A DNA stretch of 64,000 bases from Rhabdornis inornatus (taxonomy: Eukaryota > Chordata > Aves > Passeriformes > Rhabdornithidae), in the NCBI GenBank assembly GCA_013397075.1, contig VWZS01004822.1:242637-306636 (forward strand). Reading direction: 5' to 3'. The translations under genes and the position numbers were made by a program. A model generated the notes under the pieces. It did no database searches. It was not told where the DNA came from and was given only the letters and a program-made list of their open reading frames with translations. The first letter of the stretch is position 1; every line of letters starts with the position of its first letter. Below, in pieces: positions 11,288 to 25,734 of this stretch.

Positions 11288-11436
11288 TTAAAAAAAAAAA
11301 ACCAAGCAACAAAAAAAACCCAAACCAAACAAAAAAAAAAACGAACAAAAAAAACCCAAAAAACCAAAACAACAAAACAACAAAACAAAAACAACAACAA
11401 CAAAAACAACAACCAAAAAAACCCCAAAAAACCTCT
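11288..11436 (+). repeat. A/C-rich low-complexity tract (AAAC/AACA-type)
   Basis: About 150 bp of runs of A broken by C or CC, such as AACAACAACAAAAACAACAA. This is an impure simple repeat. Both strands give long low-complexity ORFs here that should be ignored. Confidence 0.9.
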
Positions 11437-12329
11437 AATACTATAATGTAATTTTCTCCAGTTGTTTCTGTGTCCCAGGAGATAAAATTAATTGAACCAT
11501 CACTTTCTGATCCTTGTAACCCTTTTTTACATGACAGATATATCAAAAGCCTTGAAAAATTATTGTTTCCATTCCTAGTTACTTTGATATTCTTTGTATT
11601 CTATCTAATACTGTTAGGGCTTTAGATTATCTGCACCATATGGATTTGACAAACTGCTGAACTTTTGATTAATAAAAACAGATTGCTACAGCTTCTCTGG
11701 ACTGCATAAAATATCCTGTTGGGGGGAAAAGAAAAAAACCTCCTAAACAAGCAATAGACAAGGTTTTGTGCAACTGAAATCAATAATACATTCAGAATTG
11801 AGCTCAGATGGAACAGAAAGTTCTCTACACAGCATGTGAAAAATATTTGAACATAAAAGATGTAAAATTTCCAGACATAAATAAATAGATGTGGCATGCA
11901 AAATATAGTGCAAGCACTAAATTAAGCCTGATTTTGTATTTCATTGGAGTGTATGTTGAATGTTAATACTGAGAGAACTATTACTGGCATTGTATTAATG
12001 TACATTAATTGATGGATAAATAGAGCTAACAATTTGTGCTCTTTGAATAGGCGACAAAGCAGTGATTTGGTTTCTTGATCAAGATGCAGTAAAATGTCAT
12101 TTGCTGTAGAAAAACGTTATTTTAATTAAATATTTATCTAGTAATTTTTATGGTGCAGATTTTGGCCCAAAACCCAGACTCTTTAATTATCAGAATAGTT
12201 TAATGAATATGTAACATCATCTCAACACATCTTTCTACTGGCTGTAAAGGGTATTTCCATCTATAGCGTACATGTGGGAAGTTTGATGAGAAAAATGTCA
12301 CTTTTTGCATTTGAATTCTTACAATTATA

Positions 12330-12735
12330 ACCAAAACTGTCCTGAACTATTCTTGCCCAGTGTCTGCGGCTCCCCCCATTCTGGCTGTTACCCAGGACCC
12401 CAAGTCAGGTCCAAGGGCCAGCAGTCCCTGCCTCAATGATGCCACAGTGGGGCCCACCTCCAGGTCCCCACATCTCTGTGTGGCCCCACCACAGGCCCCC
12501 CAAACTAGGCTGCCCTGCGAGACCCTCTCCTAGCCCTGGTCCATCCCTGTCCCCAGGGTGAGGTTTGATACCCAGGGCTGGGGCTCCTGCAGAATGCCCT
12601 GGCTGCCCTGGCCCTGACAGCCGGGCATCATCCACCTGGGAGCCTCCAGTGCTCAGAGAGCCACTGGCCTCCACGTTTCCCTGCCAGGATCCCAGCATCT
12701 GGCCACATGCAGATCAACTCACCATCATGTTTGCC
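12330..12735 (-). repeat. GC-rich dispersed repeat, copy A (unclassified family)
   Basis: A sharply bounded GC-rich block in AT-rich DNA. By eye, its reverse complement aligns from end to end with the block at 56160-56600. The shared landmarks, in the same order, are ATGGTGA and then CATGTGGCC (CATATGGCC in copy B); a CCTGGCAGGG-like segment; GGGGACCTGGAGGTGGGCCC against GGGGAGCGGGAAGCGGACCC; CTGTGGCATCATTGAGGCAG against CTGTGGCACCACTGGGGCAG; and CTGGGCAAGAAT against CTGGGCAAAGAT. Identity looks like roughly 65-70 percent in the best parts. I do not recognise the family; an LTR or non-autonomous element is possible. The minus-strand ORF at 12405-12698 is a by-product of base composition. Confidence 0.6.
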
Positions 12736-13884
12736 AGCCTCAGTATTCTGTCCTCTCATTTCAGCAATTCCTCACATCAGATACACAATTGGATTTCACC
12801 CCTCACCCAGCCTAAATCTCCCTCAAACTAACTGTACTGTACTGTACACCTGAAGATTTTACAAAAAAATTACAAAGAAATGAAAGTAAACGTCTTCTTG
12901 TCAAATGAAATTCACCACACCACATGTTAAGTCTATATTTCTTAAGGCAATGCATCTAATTGCTGAGCAGTCAGTAAAGCATTATTTAAGAATTGTCCTA
13001 AGTAATAAAATTAGGCTATTCTGGTTTGCTTAAACATACATTAATCTTTCATAGTGACATCGAACTTGCAAACACCTTAGGGAAAAATTCTGTAGTAAAT
13101 CATTTGTAAATATAATAAACGCTTAACTTGTAAAATAATAGATGAGGTAGAATACTTCAAAGCCATTCCAGCTTACCTTTTTTTTCTTGATTAAAAAAAG
13201 TGAATCTGAGCTTCTTAGTAATTTCATTATATCTTTCATGCACATAGTATACAGTGTTGTATTTATTTGATTGATTGGAAAAGTGACAATTTGTATATGC
13301 TTTAAACTTTAAAAGTTTTTTAAAAGTTCACATTTTAGAAGTTTAAAATCTCCTTGTGTTGTATCCAGTAAAATGTATAGGAGCTGCCTTGTTTTACCAC
13401 TCCAATTTAAAACTGGAAGTGTAAGAAACTGAATTATGATTGGAAGAATTATTATTAGAGACAGTATCTTGATTCCAAGCTATTATACAAGAAATAGTAC
13501 TTTTTAGTGCCATGGCCTAAGACTAAACCTAGATATATGATCAGAACTGGAAGGTAATTTGGCAATATGGCTTCTAATGCTTGTGTTCAGGCCAAGTTAA
13601 TTTTGTGTGCAGTTTCCTCAGTGCAAGGCAGGTGGTGGCATTACTAAATTGCCCAGCAAGTCTCTGCCATGCCTGTTGAAATTTGGCACACTGGCTGAAT
13701 AGTGTGTGAGTTTTTTCCTCCCAGCAGCTGAACCACGGCCCCTCACAGAGGAATCAGTGGTAGCTGTGACTGCTCCCTCATCTGGTATTCATCATCTCAC
13801 TGAATTAGGCACTCTGTGAGCAAGAGCATTGAAGTGCACCAGAAACTGAAAATTCTAGGATGAGGCAAGTGGGAAATATATGAT
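12736..13884. other. Non-coding AT-rich DNA
   Basis: No gene or recognisable repeat, apart from a short GTACT repeat near 12835 (ACTGTACTGTACTGTAC). The part next to the GC-rich repeat (12736-12830) may be extra repeat sequence too diverged to align by eye. Confidence 0.5.
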
Positions 13885-13966
13885 ATAGAATGGTTTGGAT
13901 TGGAAGGAGTCTTAAAAAATCATCTGGTTCCAACTCCCTCTGCCATGGGTAGGGACACTGCAGGCA
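13885..13966 (-). mobile_element. CR1 LINE 3'-end fragment, about 80 bp
   Basis: AGAATGGTTTGGATTGGAAG followed by CATCTGGTTCCAACTCCCTC is the reverse complement of a CR1 3' terminus. The remnant stops within about 80 bp at GGGTAGGGACACTGCAGG, a severe 5' truncation. Confidence 0.85.
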
Positions 13967-16900
13967 TGACCATAAATTGAAACTACATTTAGAGTTTTCA
14001 TGCAAGCACCCCTATGGAACTCCCTTTTCATATGCAAGTACTTCATATGAATTCATCTATTTTTGTTTCTATAACTCAAACACATTGTTTGTAATACCTG
14101 TTTTGTATCATTCATTTGTGGAAGTGATTGTGTCAAAAAGCGAGCCTGCAAATTACTACGTGCACATCCTAACTGAAGAACAGAACAGAACTGTGTGTTC
14201 TACAACTTCACATTTTTATTTTTGTTTTCGTTTCTCTGGGGATACTCCCTATACTATGTGACCAGCCCACACTGCATTACATGATCTTTCATTTATTTTC
14301 TTTTTCATTAAGTAACAGGCTGCCAGCAGGGCACAAACATGACTGGAAGTGGGAAGAACTTCTAAGTCTCTGACTATGACTACAGTAGCAGTAGTAGTGT
14401 GGACAAGCAGAAGTAGATTTGCAGCACAAATGCCGGTGCTGAGAAGCTGATGTCCAAATTGTAGCTGTCTACCAAAGAGTGCAAAATCTGACATGCTTGC
14501 TATACACTTTTCAAACATTTAGTTTGATTTTATTATTTCAACTTCAAATTAGTTCTAGATGGGTGCCACTAAATGGCAATAAACGCTCTCCTCAAGTCCT
14601 TTCTAGCTTACCCTAAAGTGAACCACAGCCTAGTAAATTGTTTTAGAATGGGTACAATTATATTTCAGATGTAACACACTTCTTTATAGACAATAGAGAA
14701 GTCTAAAACAATGACAAGATACCTTATAGCTAGGCAGCTCAAAGAAGATAGTGTGAGCCCAAATTCTAGTAACAACTTGCAAGAAACAGCCTGATGAACT
14801 TTAAGTTCTCACTGCTTTTCAATGATTTTATTCTCAGTGTTACATGTATTTTAAAAAATACCAAACAAATTACTAGTCTGTGTCTTGTAAACATTATTTA
14901 CAATTTCTCATTTTGGGAAGAAATCATACCCTTCTGAACTTTGAGGAGAATGGATGAAGACAGTCATAATGGCAATGGTAATCATCTGGTGTGTAATAAA
15001 TGTTTGAATGTCTTATATTTAGTAAGAAGTTTCACGAGTAACAGAACTAAACTGATCTTATGAGTGAAGGACTATTATTAAACATTGAGACAAAGAAGTG
15101 TTTTGGGGCTTCAGATGAGATGGAAGTTGTGTCAGGTTGTATTCAAAGTCAATAAAAACCAGTAACTCTTAAGAAAATGGCACAAAGTAAGCCTTTGTCA
15201 AAGGAGACTTCCTGGGGCTTAATTTTCCACTTATAATAAGGTATAGAAGATTCTGATGCAGTAGTTAATTTCCTATTGAACAGAGTTTCTCATTTCAGAT
15301 GCCTGTTAATGTCATAGAGGGATCACAATGCTAGATTTCTGTAGGACTCCTCAAAACAGGTTATTGCACCCATGCTTAAGAATTTAATGTTTGATCTTTT
15401 TCTCCTCCTTCTGACAAAAACTTTATCAAAACTGATGTGCTGGAATGTTTCAGCTTCAGTGAAACAGCATTTTTTCCTGTCTGATCTATTTATCATGTTC
15501 ATGTCAATGTTAAATTTGCTGTTGAAAAATCCAATTTGAAGTAGCTTGATGTTTTCTGAAAAGGCCTGTCCTGAATACATAACATAAGAAAAGCGTTGCT
15601 ATCTGTAATCTATCCCACTAGAAAACAAAATCTATTTCAGGGACTGGGGGACTCCAACACTACTCATGGGACTATCTACTCGTATATCCAGTGGGAAGCT
15701 ATAGTGAGATATTCTCCAAAGTTCTGCAAGGCCTACAACATAAAAAGAACTTGCAAGAAATGGAATTTATTTCAAGGGAGCCAGACAGCACCACAAGGGA
15801 AGACTAAGATATATCCTGTATTGGGAACTATCTTTTGGATGCATATAGAATTTTCTGGAGGAGGCTCATGAGGTTCTTATTGGTAGTGATTGCATATGAC
15901 TGTATTTTACGTGCTTTACTAAGCACTTTCACCTGGCACAAAGAATTCAGAGAAGGCACAAGAATCCCACACGTGCTTTTTATACTAATTTTCTAGATGC
16001 TGTTGATTATATTGAAGTCAATAATAGAACTCCTAGTGTTTTACTATGGCCAAGATCTGAGTATTTTACTTTCCTATGAGTTTTTCTTGACTACAGAAGC
16101 CAATAAAGAACTCTGCATTTTTTTAATGTTAGAAGCTATAAGAAAATTTGTTTGTCCAATTAGAAAGAACAGCGAGAAAATGTCCACTTTCATAAATTTA
16201 ACACGATGTTCATCACTTGATGAAACAATATTTTCACTACCATAATAATGTATTTTATACAATTTTATTGTCATAAGCTTGATAATATAAGGGAGAGGAA
16301 AGCTATTTTCTTCAGCATGGGTCCCACGTGGTCTTGCACTAACACACAATACACTTATATGTCTCAGATGAGGATTTGGTAATAATTGCGACAGACGGAC
16401 AATGGCTTGATAATAAATGACTCTTTCATAGCCAAAGTACATAAGGGAAATTTCTTTCAACTTTAGGAAAAAACACTGTCCCAGCCAGATGGTTTAACTT
16501 CAAGACAAATGAGTGGACAGGGTCATAATGAATAAATGCTTTCTAAGTTAGTTTCCCTGAGAACTCAGCTGCTCAACAATCATCTCTAATGCTGGGATTT
16601 AATAATCAGGCCGTCTAGCTGTGGAGCAGTTTGAGTTTGTTCTTTTGCCTTTGTCTGTCTTCCACTTGCTCCAAAAGTGTAGTAAAATGAGGTGTGTCTA
16701 CATCTTGGTTACAATGTCAATAAAACTGTCTGGCTGATCTAGAAGCATTGCTTTATGGACAATGCAGATCTAGTTACTTTTAGCAAACTTTGTATGATGC
16801 GTGAATTTTTTTCCTTCCCTAATCTTACAGAATATATTTTTGGATTTCTGTATTAAATCATTTATCCCTAAGGAAAAGGTTTGTCTGGAGAAAAGGCCAA

Positions 16901-19900
16901 AAGTTTTAACGGTGCATTAATCGGTTTGCTTTGGGATATGGTTACTTCATGTGAGAGTTCAGATCCTCAGAGCCTTTGAGTTACTGCTAACAAAAAGTAA
17001 ATTATTACAGTATCAGCTTTGCTGCAATGCTATTAAACCTTTTTGACAAGGTATCTGAGGGATTTCATAATACTGCTGTGGAGGTCAAGGCTCTCTCTCC
17101 TTACCAATAACCATCTTGTAATGGTTAAAGGGACAGAGTTTCTACTTCTCTGGAAGAGGCTATAGCAAAACTAACACTGAACACACACAGAACTCATTGT
17201 GATTTCAAGTGCATCTACCTTCAGACAACCTTCACTTTGTTACTCTTCTGAGATCTACATGATCTCTGTTCTGACATCGTCCTGCAAGTTAAAAGCATCA
17301 CAGGTTGTGTGGGATTAAAACACGGTCTTCTTGAAAATTTCCCCCTTCCCCATCAGAGAGGCAAAACAAGTACCAATATTATTGCTGCCGTTTTGGACAC
17401 AGGGTATGAATACTGAAGCCTGACAAGGTAAAAGGGAGGTGAGAAGACTAAGCTGAAATGCACTGAACTGTGCAGAGTGAGGCACAGCACTGTTATTGCT
17501 ATAGAGGATGCAGCAATGCAGTAATATCACCACCTAATTATTGGTGTCACAGGCATCTAAATTTACAGTGTTATAATGACACAGGTATATCAGCTATTAC
17601 AGTGCCATGATGAGATATAAATATTTGAAACTCTCAATTTCATCTCTTGGGATCCTGTTTTATTTGTTCTAGTTCAATTTTTTCCTGTTTTAGTAGTTGA
17701 ATCTCTAGCTACATTACTTGCAGTTAGCTCGCAAAATCCTGTCTTTCTGACAATGAGATTGTGTCATTTTGGTTGCTTACAATAGGGGACAAGGGATTTA
17801 TTTACAAGAATCACAGACAGCTTCATGAGCATATCACTGCTATATTTTTTGTTAGAGATGCATTTCACTTCTCATCCTTGTATTCAGCAAGATATTTGCA
17901 TCAACAACCAGATAACCTTTTTGGGGCACTGTGCATCCTTGCAATCTTGAAATTGCTCCTTATTCTCTTTGACATTGCACTTAGTTTATGCATGAGCTCT
18001 GTAAGAAACTTCCCCACAAGCTCCCCAAAAAGCTGTGTGCAAAATTGCCCTCACAGTCATATATATCAGATATTGCAGGACTGATCCTAGTATTATTTCT
18101 GGGGAACTGTAGCTTAACTTCAGAGAATCTTTTGTTGTACAGCTGGTAAATCAACAGGAACAAAACAGCAAAACAATATTTATACTGCAAAATCCCACCC
18201 ACCAAAAGCTGAACAAATAACAATGTTTTGACATTTGAAGTTTTTGTGCGGTTTGTGTGGGCTTTTTTCTTACTAATCTATTGTAGAATTTTCCTTTTGT
18301 TGCTGAAATTGGACACACAGATAATTATAGGTCTTGGTAGCTCATTAACAGCTCTGCCTCTAAATCAAAACATTTAAATAATGAGTTGGTCTAATTTGAT
18401 TTCCCTGTTGACTGTCCACAATTGCTTTTCTTCCCTCTTTTAATGAATTATTCTGTTCTTTTGTTGGGAAACTAGTTCCTGGGCAAGTCCAAGAGGTAGA
18501 TATTTCATTATGGTAATTTTTAGGTTTGTCATAAAATTTTATTTTGTCATATCTTGATTCCTCAGTAAAGTTTAGAGAACAGAAATTTTTATCTGTACTT
18601 AACATCCTTCCATGGATGTGTGTTCCATATGACTACTGGGAAATTTCATTCAAATAGATATAGGGAGGCCTATAAAAATCTTTCAGGACTGTATCTGTGG
18701 TGAAACCTAATGTTTAGGTTGCAATATATAAGAGGTCAGTACAACAATTAACATATTTATTTAAATTGATATGTAAAATGTATTTCTGCAAACACTATAT
18801 ATGTAAGCTCATTTCTGAATTCTCTCAAGACCTCTTTTTGAAATTCGAGGATGTCCTTTCATACTTTTTACTGAGATGAGCAAAAGATGGAGTGACAACT
18901 CATCAGCTCTGCATGTTCAGGTGTTTCAGAATGTCATGGCACAAGTATGTTGAGTTTACCCATTCTGACTGAGGCTGCCAGAAATAGTGACCATACTCCA
19001 GTAAATCTTGCTGCCAGAGTTAGAGATGTTATGGTCCCCCCTTGTCTGGCCTGCCTCACTTCTGAAAATTATCTTCATCACAGAAGGAGCAAAAGATTGT
19101 GCCTGAGCCATTTTGAAAGGACTTTTCAGTGTCTAAACTTAAGCCACAGATGTTTGTGAGTTTGAACTGGCACAGAAGGCTTAGCAGCAGGTAAGGTACA
19201 ATTACACTTCTGCTGCATTTGCTATAAAAGCTGCTGCCAGTGATGTGTGGTCAAGCTATAGCTATAGCACAGTGTGTTGATACTTGTCTACCACCATCAG
19301 TAGACCCCAGTTGTTCTTCCAAGATGTCAAAGCTGTGGATAAAGAAAGCATATGCTTTGCGTAATGCAAGCATGCCTTCAAAACTCATTATGTCAGTGAA
19401 GCTTCACTGAACACAGAATGTTTCTGTTGGCTTACCTCCTGTAGCTGAGGTGGCAGGACAACTGGGAGTACGTTTGCTCTCCACTAGAAGAAATTCTGTT
19501 GAAAGACCTATCTCTCAGTCTCCAGTGCAGTTATGTATACTTTCAAGAGGCTGTGGTATATTCTTCTGGCTTTAGGTATTAGAAAAACTAGAAACTAGTA
19601 TCAGAAATTGGATTAATATGAAAGTAAAACTAAAAAAATAAAGTGTAAAAGTCCCTTTTAAGTGCAGAAGTCTCTCATCTGTTTAGCAGAACCATAGTTC
19701 TGAGAATTTTTTCTGTAGGTGAAATGACTCATTGAGGGCACCCGACAATGGTCTCTATTATGACATTATCTGTTTCTCTATTTCTCAGTGTCCTTCTGCC
19801 CATATTAATTAACAGGCTGACATTTAAATTATCTTCTCTCCAAGAAGAAAGAATAGAGTGAGAAGCAATGTAGATGTGGGGAATAAGGGAGTGCACAGAG

Positions 19901-20454
19901 CCCTACGTTGGGATATGGAGAAATTCAAGATACAGATCTCTGAAAATAAGGGCCAAAAAATCATGATCCAGTGTTTTGTAAAATCAGGGTAAGAATTTCA
20001 AAGACTACAAAACCCAACCAACCAAAAAAACAAAAATCCTTAACACAAGGGTGGGGAAAGGATATCAGAAAAATATTTGCTTGGTGACTGAATAAAAGGG
20101 AAAGTAAGTCAACAAATTTTGTTTATGAGCCACCTTTGGACTTTCTTAGACCTGGAGACAGATTTTAAAAAGTCAGCAAAAGTCCCACATGAATTTCATT
20201 GATGAAACCCTAAAAACACTTTTTCCAGTTTTTTATCAGTGCCAAATAGAACTCTAAGTGATAGGTCTTCCAGGCTTCTCTGGTTCATGCAGAAGAGATG
20301 CAATGATTGTTTTATGCCCATTATACCCACTACCTTTCAAGCATTATGCCCAGGCTGTGAAACTTGGAGTTGTCCCCAGCAGAACTTCCAATTTTGTGAT
20401 CATGAGGCCCAGCTGTAGCATATACAAGACTGGACAAGAAAAGCCTGAGTTAGA

Positions 20455-20478
20455 GATAGAATCATAGAATCATTTAGA
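20455..20478 (-). mobile_element. Minimal CR1-type tail
   Basis: GATAGAATCATAGAATCATT reads as the reverse complement of the CR1 ATTCTATG octamer tail. The following bases do not continue into CR1 body sequence. It may be an extremely truncated insertion or a chance match. Confidence 0.4.
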
Positions 20479-23400
20479 TTCTTTGCTCTGCTCTTTTTCT
20501 CTGGTTCGTCAACAACAGCTCCATTGAATTTGGTGTACAGCTTTAACTACCATGGCTAATACAACTGAAATATGTCTCACAGTATCATATTCCTTAAAGT
20601 AGTTTGCTGTATTGCCACACAGTACTTTATCTTTTTACACAATTCCAGGAAACTTTGGAGGGTGTTTAAATATATGCTCAAGTACTCCCCTCAGAGAGAG
20701 TAGGAGCTTTTGTTTACATTTCTTGATTCTTAGTTCTTTTGATCGGAGGGAAGGATTATTTTTCAGTAACCACTACTGTAAACCCTTTTGAGACATCAGT
20801 GCTTTAATAAGCAAAGGTTCTAATAGGATCTCATGAATAAAGCATTTTGCACTCTTTCCCATGACATGCTGTACATGTATATCTGCTGCAGCTTTTGCAG
20901 CATTCCCTTCTTATAGGTTAGATAAGCAGAAGCATTCCAAATGTTACAGGCACATTAAATTTCACATAACTATTTCTTTGGAAAATTATGAAGCCTAAAT
21001 TCTTTTTACATTTCATTAGCCTTATTAATACCTGAAGGTGCAGTGATATAATTTTGACCAATAGGACTGGGTAGATACCAGTTGTTGCAGAATTGTTTCC
21101 AAATGTTCAATACTCAAGGTAAAAAGACAGTTAGCAAGAGCAAAATACAAGGACAATGGAATTAGTCTGAGAACTTTTATTGTTCATACAATTTAGTGTA
21201 AGCTTTTTTCTGAAAATTCTGTGTGCAAATACTGAATCAGACTCAGTTAGATTTGCCTGGTTTGTACTTTGAGTACTAAATTCTTATTGAAGATCCTGGA
21301 GAAAATAATTATCTCTTACACTTACTTGTGTGTGTAAGATCAAGTGAAAGTCAAAAAGGAGGACCTGTGTTCAATAGCATCTTCTGCTTCACAAAGATGA
21401 GCAGCTCTTTCACATGGACAGTAAGTACCTGTTGCCCAGGTAATCTGACTTCTGTGCACAAAGCACAATGCCTATGAGTTTTAAATTAGCAAGTTTTTCC
21501 CAGCTAGGAAAAAGAAAGGGATGTAGAGATATAGAAAGACAAGGATACTGTCATGTCCAGAATCCAGCATCCCATCTAAGGAAGAAGAAAACTTGGAGAA
21601 GGATTGTTTATCTTTCTGAAGGTAGAAAAAGAGTGAGAGAAACAACTTTTTCTTTAAAAAAGTAAGAATCATTTGTCCTCTGCAAGGACTAGCAGACAAA
21701 TACTTTTCTGATATTAGACTGAGCTTTATAATTCTTAATTTTTAATATTTTTCTTCATTTAGGGATTGCTATGAGGCTAAAAATTAAACATTTTTCATTA
21801 GAAAAAAAAACCAAAAGAAATCATTATTATGTTGGGGTTCTTTTCTAGGCATGAAAACACTAGTGAGAAAATGTTTGTCCTCCTACAGGTGGTACAGGAA
21901 CAAGTTTATAGTTACACAGTACTTGTAATTTTATAGTAACTTTTACTAATTTTTTGTGTTAGAGACACAATGGAACTGCTGAAAGAAAAGGGGGATGTGA
22001 GAGCAAGACAGGACAAGAGAGAGAACTGTTTGAGATGTGGATAACCTGCCTTAGCTCTAAGAGGTGGAGAGTTTTAAATGCTGGGACCCTTGAAATTGAG
22101 TGGACCTATAAATATTTATGCAACTCAAACTCCTGGAAGGATAATTTTTAATATCTGACGAGTTCCAAAATTATCAAAATGAGAGAGGACCTTCAGAGAC
22201 TGGCCTACTAAGAAATAAATATAGTCTGGTAAATTAATATATTGAGATTTCAGCTTAAAATCATGCTTATTTTCCCCTTCCAGAAGTAGTTGTTTTCTGC
22301 TCTGAGTGAGGTTCTGGAGTTTTCTGTCTGTTATTTTTTTTTCCTGTCTCAATCAGACCAGTTGCCCTATATATACAAGTAAGAAAGTGTCACTTAGAAT
22401 AAATACAGGTCACTGCAATGGAGGACATCTCCTTTCCCTATTTTTTACTTTTTCTCAGATTATTTTAAATTTTTACTTTCCTTTATTTGTTCAATTTGTA
22501 ATCTCATCTGTGGCACAGACAACAGAAGATCTTGGCAAACTTGCTAAACCTTACTTGGCACATCTCATTTGTTATATCCCAACTATTCAAGACATTTGAC
22601 ATTCACTGCTGTCTCACTATCTGTATCTGTACCTAAGCAGATGGGAGCAGGAGTCCCGGCAGCTATGAAAGTAAACACAAATGGGGATGTGGTGATAAAA
22701 GAAGGAATGGTTGGTATGTGATGCAGCAGGTTTCAGGAGATCTATTTGCTGATATACCAATACCATACAGAGGCCATGACCTTTCCCTGATTTAACGAAG
22801 AGTAAAATTGCTACTTTCCTATTGGGTATATGCATTGTGATTGAACATTTCAAACTTGACCTAATGACTTAGTCACACAACATTCATTAATTTCAATAGG
22901 AATTAAATACCATAAGCTCATCCTATCCCTCTGAGGTTCAATTTTGTCTTTGGTTAAATCCATAGAATGTCACTGTCAAGTTCCTAAAGTGTTGTTGAGA
23001 AGAGACAACAAGGCCATTGTGATCTTGAATAACAAGAGGCCAAATTTTTGTTTAAAGACTGACCCTAACTGTCAAGGGTCCTTAGCTGCAGGTGAACTGG
23101 TGCAATATCTTTAATGCATTGGTAAATTTTCTTAATTTAAAGCAGAGATCCTAGTTAAGGTATTTATGCGTAGTTGCTGTTTAGAACAAAAAAATATATA
23201 TTAACATACTCTGTAGTTTCTTTTCTGATACCAAGTAGAGGGATCATTTTCCAACATGAAAAAAAAGTACAAACCTGTGTATGTCACCACTGCAGTGGTG
23301 TTGCTGTGACTAGGATTTAATTTGAATATTTGCTAGAGACTTTGCAGAACTTCATTTATCTTAAATGTTTACTTTTTACTAGATTCTTAAGGAAAATAAT

Positions 23401-25734
23401 GTATAAAAAGATACCGTCAAGAAAGAAAGTCCTGATTTGAATTCAATTAAATGTCAGCTTATCATTTATTATGTAGCACTGTGGGAGGACTGCTTTGTTG
23501 TGTAATTAGAATGGATCGTTGTTAAGAAGCAGTATTTACAGAGATATTGAAATATTAGCTGGGATTTAAACATGTTTATAAAGCAGTCTCTTGATACCTT
23601 CTCCAAGTTATTTCCTCCAGCAACTGTATTAATTCCTACAAATTTCATTCAGATTGCTAGAACCAGTATTTTCACAGAAAGATGGATCATCCTGGCCTAG
23701 GTACTAATGTGCTTACTTATGCCAGTTTCAAACTTGGGTATTCATCTGGCATTTTATCTTTAACACCACTAATAAAACAACAGCTTTTGAAACCTTTGGG
23801 ATATTGGAAACGGATGAGAATCTCTGGAGTCACCCAAAGGGTTGCCCCAAAATCTCTTTGTATCTAAGACATGTCTAACTAGAAAGAGAAATTGAACCAA
23901 CTTCTATCTGTCTGCCACATAAAAACACACTTATATGCTTAAGATCTGAGAGCAAATGCAGATACTGATTTAAGTCTTGGGAAAAGTAAATGTGTCAGGG
24001 GTATTTTTGGTTGCATAGAGGATTACAGTGAAGTCCTAGGTGGAGATTCCTCATACTAGAGGAATTCTTTTTAATATAAATAGTTAATCAGTGTTGCCAG
24101 AAAAGATAATTGTATTTAATTTATATGGTTGGGAAATATAGGCCTTACAATCTCTAAATAAAGATGTCTGGAAAACCCAGGAAATTTGTTCCACTAGATT
24201 TTCTGTTGGCAAGCCACCATTATTTCTGTTTTCACAGGCTATAATCTGATTCTCTATATCCATACCTTAACATTTGACTCAGCTTGTTCTTGCAGAAGAA
24301 AATCGCTTCACTTAGGTGTGAACATGACCACATTATCTTTGCAGAAAATAGCTCTTGCAATATTTTTCTGGCACTGAATATTGAATGGGATACTCAGTGC
24401 AACTCTGGAAGTGCTACAATGCTTGAGACCATGCTACACTTAGACATTACCAAAGGAATTAGGAAATAAGTGTAATCAATTTTCAGCTTCTTAAATAAAT
24501 GCCCTAGTTTATCAGAAATGACATGTAAGCTTTGCACCTTGATTTCTGCTATGTTGCTTAGAGATATTGTAAAATGTGTCAGGAAAGAAAAGTCCTTGAA
24601 TTTCTTCTGCTTCAGTTGCAAGTCTATTAATAGAATGGGCAGAGAATTGTAATGCTTCATTGCTTTTGGCTGATGGAGGAGAATACAAGGACCTTCCTAC
24701 TTTCAAAGTGGTTTTGAAATAGTATTGCCAGCAACAAGACGTCAGAGGAATTCAGCACTGTAAAAATGTTATTAAAAAAATAGAAAAATGCAGTTTTTTT
24801 CTTATTTTACTTCAGCAGCAGGAAACTCAGATAACTCTCTCTGTCCTTTCCCTCCTCATCGTCTGCAGCTTTAAGTGAATGGGGTCATAAAGATATATTA
24901 ATACACATAAAATTTGATAGTAAAAGCTTTCTGGTAATCATTTGATTAAAATGGCCATTGCATGGCCCTCTTGAACTCATGGTCATTTGCTAGCCTAGTG
25001 ACTAGGAATAAACAGCAGATTATATGGTTACACAAATCCTCAAAAATTTCATAGCAGCTGAATTCCCCCAGTCTATCTGAAATGTTTGACCTGACCTTGA
25101 GTTCGATGCTATGCAATGCCATTCCTTTGGGCTGATAAGGTCCTGTGGTTTTCTGTTAAGCTAAATGAGAAAGTCTTAACCATAACAATTTGCACCATTG
25201 TGTCCATTATCTTTTGCCCTGCAGGTGATTTGCTGCATGCTTTATTACAAAAGACAGACTAGTTGAGAGGGCATTGTCCTGCCGACAGCAATGCCAACAC
25301 TTATCCATATGCGGGTGCAATTGTACTTTCTAAGTTATACAGCAGATAGTGTTGCATAACTACCATTCATTTTGGTAGAGTGCACATAGTTTGATATAAA
25401 AAAATTACACTGAAAAGGAGCTATAAAGATTTTATTGATGAAGCAAAGCACAGAAATGCATACAGACACTTTTAGTTGCCTTCATAGAGTATCTTTGACC
25501 CTAAAAGAAGAAAGCAGCTAGTCACTTAACTAAAATACACTGGCATGTGCTGGCAGACTAAAATGCTCATGCAAGCAGCCTGTATGTTAAAACGACGGCA
25601 GTTATACAGAGTTCCTTAGAGCAGGTCTAAGCAGCAATTCAACTGGCATACTTACTTTTTTTCTTTTGACAGATACTAAGTATCGCAGTATTCACGAAAA
25701 ACTGTTTCCCTGGGAAAAATCCTGATATGTGACT

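Larger units (their letters stand above)
8777..12329. other. Non-coding AT-rich DNA
   Basis: No gene that I can support. It contains two weak exon-like segments (10007-10068 and about 11058-11200 minus), a perfect hairpin (10773-10802) and an A/C-rich simple repeat (11288-11436), each listed separately. The ORF at 9091-9279 on the minus strand has no recognisable domain. Confidence 0.55.

Noticed and set aside
11239..11546. Lys/Asn/Gln-rich and Phe/Cys-rich ORFs on opposite strands
   Set aside because: They translate the A/C-rich simple repeat.
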